DNA of 64,000 nt from Anabaena minutissima FACHB-250 (GTDB taxonomy: Bacteria; Cyanobacteriota; Cyanobacteriia; Cyanobacteriales; Nostocaceae). Made by a program: the position numbers and the translations under genes. The notes under the pieces were generated by a model. It was not told the origin of the DNA and ran no database searches. It saw nothing but the letters and a program-made list of their open reading frames with translations. Shown here one piece after another: positions 62,477 through 64,000 of the stretch; within the stretch, counting starts at the first letter, position 1, and the number at the start of each line of letters is the position of its first letter. The stretch spans positions 1-64,000 of the forward strand of contig NZ_JACJRG010000023.1 of NCBI RefSeq assembly GCF_014697125.1. The letters are read 5' to 3'.

Positions 62477-63691
62477 TTACATCAACCCCATTTCCCGCAA
62501 CCCTTGGCGGAGTCTATTTGCTTCTGGGGGGTTGTTTTGCTCATGTAGGAGAATGGCATTTTTAAAAGCGGTGACACTAGCTTGTACATTGCCCACTTTT
62601 AACTGTACTACCGCTAAATTTTGATAAGCTTCTGCATATTTGGGTTTGAACCGAATCGCTTTTTGGTAAGCTGCGATCGCATCGATAAACATCCCCAAAC
62701 CTTTGAATATCATCCCCAAATTGTAGTACCCAATAGCAAAAGAGGGGTCAATATTTAATGCTGTTTCGTAAGCCTTTTTCGCACCATTGATATCCCCGCT
62801 TTCTTTGAGTAAGTTACCGAGATTATTGTATGCGCCTAACTTCAGTATGGGGTAAATAGGTAACTTAATCGCCGCTTGGTAATGAGAAATCGCTTGTTGA
62901 GGATTATTCAAACGATTGAAAGCAATACCTAAATGGTAATATAGTTCGTACAAAATTTCGTAATTTTCCTCATACTTGTTATCCTGGCGAATTATCTGAG
63001 CCGAGTTTAGACCCCGTTTTAATAATTCCATCCCTTGGTTAACTTTGCCAGTTTCCACATATAAAGCCCCCAACTTACTGCAAACATAGGGGTCATGGGG
63101 GTGAGTTGCCAGAAAGCCTTCCATTGTAGCTTGGGCTTTGGCGTGTTTATCATTTTGAGCGATCGCGCTTTTTTGATAACCTGAGTGCAGAATCGCTACC
63201 CCTGGTAAATAACCGATTTCCCAATTAGGGTCTTTTTGCAGGATGGCTGAGATACTATCATCGATTAAAGCATGATAGGGACGGTCAAAACGAATATCTG
63301 GATGGTTGCGAAACAGACGAGACACCAGAGAATAGGGAGATTGTTCCGCATCGATTTCATGACGTACAAGATTAATTAACAGATATTCATCTTGTGCGAT
63401 CGCATCCTTAATCTGTGGCACAATTGCTGGTGTCAAAGTCTCATCCGCATCCAAAACTAAAACCCAATCACCAGTGACATATTTTAAAGCCGCATTACGA
63501 GCTGCACTAAAGTCATTACACCATGCAAAATAATGCACCTTCGCACCAAATTCTTGGGCAATCTGAGGCGTGCGATCAATAGAACCTGTATCCACCACTA
63601 CCATTTCATCTACAATATTTTTAACGCTGCTTAAGCATTTAGGCAATGCTGTCGCTTCGTTTTTTACAATCATACACAGGCTAATAGTCAT
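62477..63691 (-). CDS. family 2 glycosyltransferase with TPR domain
   Basis: 404 residues. N-terminal GT-A domain (about 1-190) opens SLCMIVKNEATALPKCLSSV and has DEMVVVDTGSIDRT and the DxD-like VLVLDADETL. About five TPRs follow (about 200-400: GAYNNLGNLLKESGDINGAKKAYETAL and similar). SunS-like or SPBc2-type glycosyltransferases share the arrangement. The acceptor is unknown. A heptamer tract lies upstream of the start. Confidence 0.87.
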   Translation of the reverse strand: MTISLCMIVKNEATALPKCLSSVKNIVDEMVVVDTGSIDRTPQIAQEFGAKVHYFAWCNDFSAARNAALKYVTGDWVLVLDADETLTPAIVPQIKDAIAQDEYLLINLVRHEIDAEQSPYSLVSRLFRNHPDIRFDRPYHALIDDSISAILQKDPNWEIGYLPGVAILHSGYQKSAIAQNDKHAKAQATMEGFLATHPHDPYVCSKLGALYVETGKVNQGMELLKRGLNSAQIIRQDNKYEENYEILYELYYHLGIAFNRLNNPQQAISHYQAAIKLPIYPILKLGAYNNLGNLLKESGDINGAKKAYETALNIDPSFAIGYYNLGMIFKGLGMFIDAIAAYQKAIRFKPKYAEAYQNLAVVQLKVGNVQASVTAFKNAILLHEQNNPPEANRLRQGLREMGLM

Positions 63692-63923
63692 AAGATAATT
63701 GTTATATTATTTACTTAGAAATACAGGTGACAGGGAACAGGTGACAGGAAAGTAGAGGAAGAAGAATCAAACATTTGCGATACTCCCTCACCTCCAAAAA
63801 TGTATTTTACATTTGAGAAAGCAAGCAGAGTCCTTTTTTTCGGATTTGGTTAAGCATCGCAAATTAGATTATGTGTAAAAATCAAGATTAACGAGTCAGT
63901 GAGTAAAATTACTTTTAGGGGAA

Positions 63924-64000
63924 ATGGTAAATTTAATGCTGGGTCAGACAGTAGGTGGACGCTACCAAATTCTCACTCAGTTGGGGGGAGGGGGTTTTAG
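63924..64000 (+). CDS. Ser/Thr protein kinase, N-terminus only (cut by window end)
   Basis: The frame from ATG at 63924 reads MVNLMLGQTVGGRYQILTQL then a glycine-rich loop (GGGGF) and continues past the end. The pattern matches cyanobacterial Pkn2-type kinases (LGGRYQIxxxLGxGGFG). ATG at 63936 (MLGQ) is the other possible start. Only about 25 codons are visible. Confidence 0.7.
   Translation, partial: MVNLMLGQTVGGRYQILTQLGGGGF

Overview
The window looks like the chromosome of a filamentous heterocyst-forming-type cyanobacterium of the Nostoc/Anabaena/Trichormus group. The evidence is the very frequent HIP1 octamer GCGATCGC, cyanobacterial marker genes (cp12, cyanobacterial-type hfq, a Psb35-like photosystem II factor, bciB-type divinyl reductase, the desC-desA-desB desaturase cluster, GH100 invertase, a phytochrome with its response regulator), and arrays of 7-nt tandem repeats typical of these genomes. 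No rRNA, tRNA or CRISPR array was seen.

Layout. 0-4 kb: a TerB/dynamin-like GTPase and two Uma2-type nucleases. 4-7.3 kb: fatty acid desaturases desC, desA, desB, closed by a terminator. 7.3-15.3 kb: a PLP lyase, a GxxExxY protein bracketed by inverted repeats, bciB, a dead HicB-like gene, a neutral invertase, rsmB, a TerB protein and a Psb35-like protein. 15.3-25 kb: a TonB-dependent receptor behind a promoter with striking dyads, an RTX-type protein, an old-yellow-enzyme homologue, a cation/proton antiporter, and divergent hfq/dapF. 25-32 kb: a repeat-rich stretch with a P-loop-less NB-ARC/TPR gene, then clpS and a secreted flavoprotein.

The most interesting part is 32.0-38.7 kb, a complete lasso-peptide cluster: AraC-type regulator, export ABC transporter, three tandem precursor genes on a 219-bp repeat unit, Asn-synthetase-like cyclase, RRE protein (B1) and transglutaminase-like leader peptidase (B2). 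The three predicted 17-residue cores all start with Gly and carry a single acidic residue, Asp8, so an 8-residue Gly1-Asp8 macrolactam ring is predicted. Each unit carries a 10-bp hairpin, and one compensatory base change preserves the stem in the third copy. Next to the cluster lie a MacA/MacB-like pair without an ATPase and a divergent NarL-type two-component system (38.7-43.4 kb), possibly a sensing or efflux unit. Then comes an orphan protein with a leader resembling that of contractile-injection-system cargo (43.5-44.4 kb).

45-64 kb is mostly housekeeping or signalling: a coiled-coil/TPR protein, trmB, a phosphoesterase, a FIST protein, cp12, cbiD behind 20 perfect copies of a heptamer, guaA, a phytochrome-response regulator-hybrid kinase operon, a CDF transporter, a glycosyltransferase with TPRs, and the first codons of a Ser/Thr kinase cut by the window end. 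Heptamer repeats repeatedly sit on the 3' ends of genes and even supply final codons and stops.
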